The translations under genes and the position numbers were made by a program. 6,489 nt of DNA from an uncultured Rhodospirillaceae bacterium (GTDB lineage Bacteria; Pseudomonadota; Alphaproteobacteria; RF32; CAG-239), in the NCBI GenBank assembly GCA_900313355.1, contig OMQZ01000080.1, positions 1-6,489 of the forward strand. The letters run 5' to 3'. Under the pieces are notes generated by a model, which saw only the letters and a list, made by a program, of their open reading frames with translations, searched no databases and was not told where the DNA came from. Positions within the stretch are counted from its first letter, which is position 1; every line of letters begins with the position of its first letter. Of this stretch, positions 6,435 to 6,489 are shown piece by piece.

Positions 6435-6489
6435 ATTTTTGAACAATTCTTGCATCTCTGAAACCAGCAGATTGTAAACTTAATAATTT
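6433..6489 (-). CDS. C-terminal fragment of a SPOR-domain protein, probably RlpA (5' part outside window)
   Basis: The last 18 codons plus TAA of a gene entering from the right edge: KLLSLQSAGFRDARIVQK. The ending (a helix followed by a short GF.DA.IV strand) looks like the end of a SPOR peptidoglycan-binding repeat. Alphaproteobacterial RlpA, a septal lytic transglycosylase, typically ends in a SPOR domain and sits directly upstream of the D-Ala-D-Ala carboxypeptidase and tmk. The identity rests on this short tail and on gene order, so it is a moderate call; other SPOR proteins are possible. The stop is 11 nt before the carboxypeptidase start and contributes to its ribosome binding site, so the two genes are probably co-transcribed. 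Confidence 0.55.
   Translation of the reverse strand, partial: KLLSLQSAGFRDARIVQK

Overview
All identifiable genes in this window lie on the minus strand, packed almost end to end. Reading in the direction of transcription (high to low coordinates): the last 18 codons of a probable SPOR-domain protein (RlpA-like), a D-alanyl-D-alanine carboxypeptidase (dac), thymidylate kinase (tmk), DNA polymerase III delta' subunit (holB), a TatD-family metal-dependent hydrolase, a PhnP-like metallo-beta-lactamase-fold hydrolase, a DHH/DHHA1-family phosphoesterase, and dnaJ, which runs off the left edge just before its expected stop. Junctions are overlaps of 1, 11 and 4 nt or gaps of 3 to 14 nt. No intergenic stretch is long enough to hold a terminator or a full promoter, so the block reads as one operon whose promoter lies beyond the right edge.

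The order rlpA - dac - tmk - holB - (metG) - tatD - MBL hydrolase is, from memory, a conserved alphaproteobacterial arrangement. The delta' protein also has the zinc-module-free form I associate with alphaproteobacteria. The DNA is AT-rich (roughly 40% GC by eye) with many AAA, ATT and GAA codons, which fits a low-GC, perhaps host- or gut-associated alphaproteobacterium rather than a free-living high-GC one. TAA, TAG and TGA all end genes here, so the standard bacterial code applies. The lineage is an inference; no rRNA or other taxonomic marker is present.

Functionally the operon joins envelope maintenance (SPOR protein, carboxypeptidase), dTTP supply (tmk), replisome clamp loading (holB), three metal-dependent hydrolases probably acting on nucleic acids or phosphodiesters (TatD, MBL, DHH), and protein folding (dnaJ). 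The main departures from the usual layout are the missing metG between holB and tatD, the added DHH gene and dnaJ at the distal end, and a TTG start on dac. I see no mobile element, CRISPR array, RNA gene or previously undescribed system; this is mostly an ordinary housekeeping region with a locally remodelled operon.
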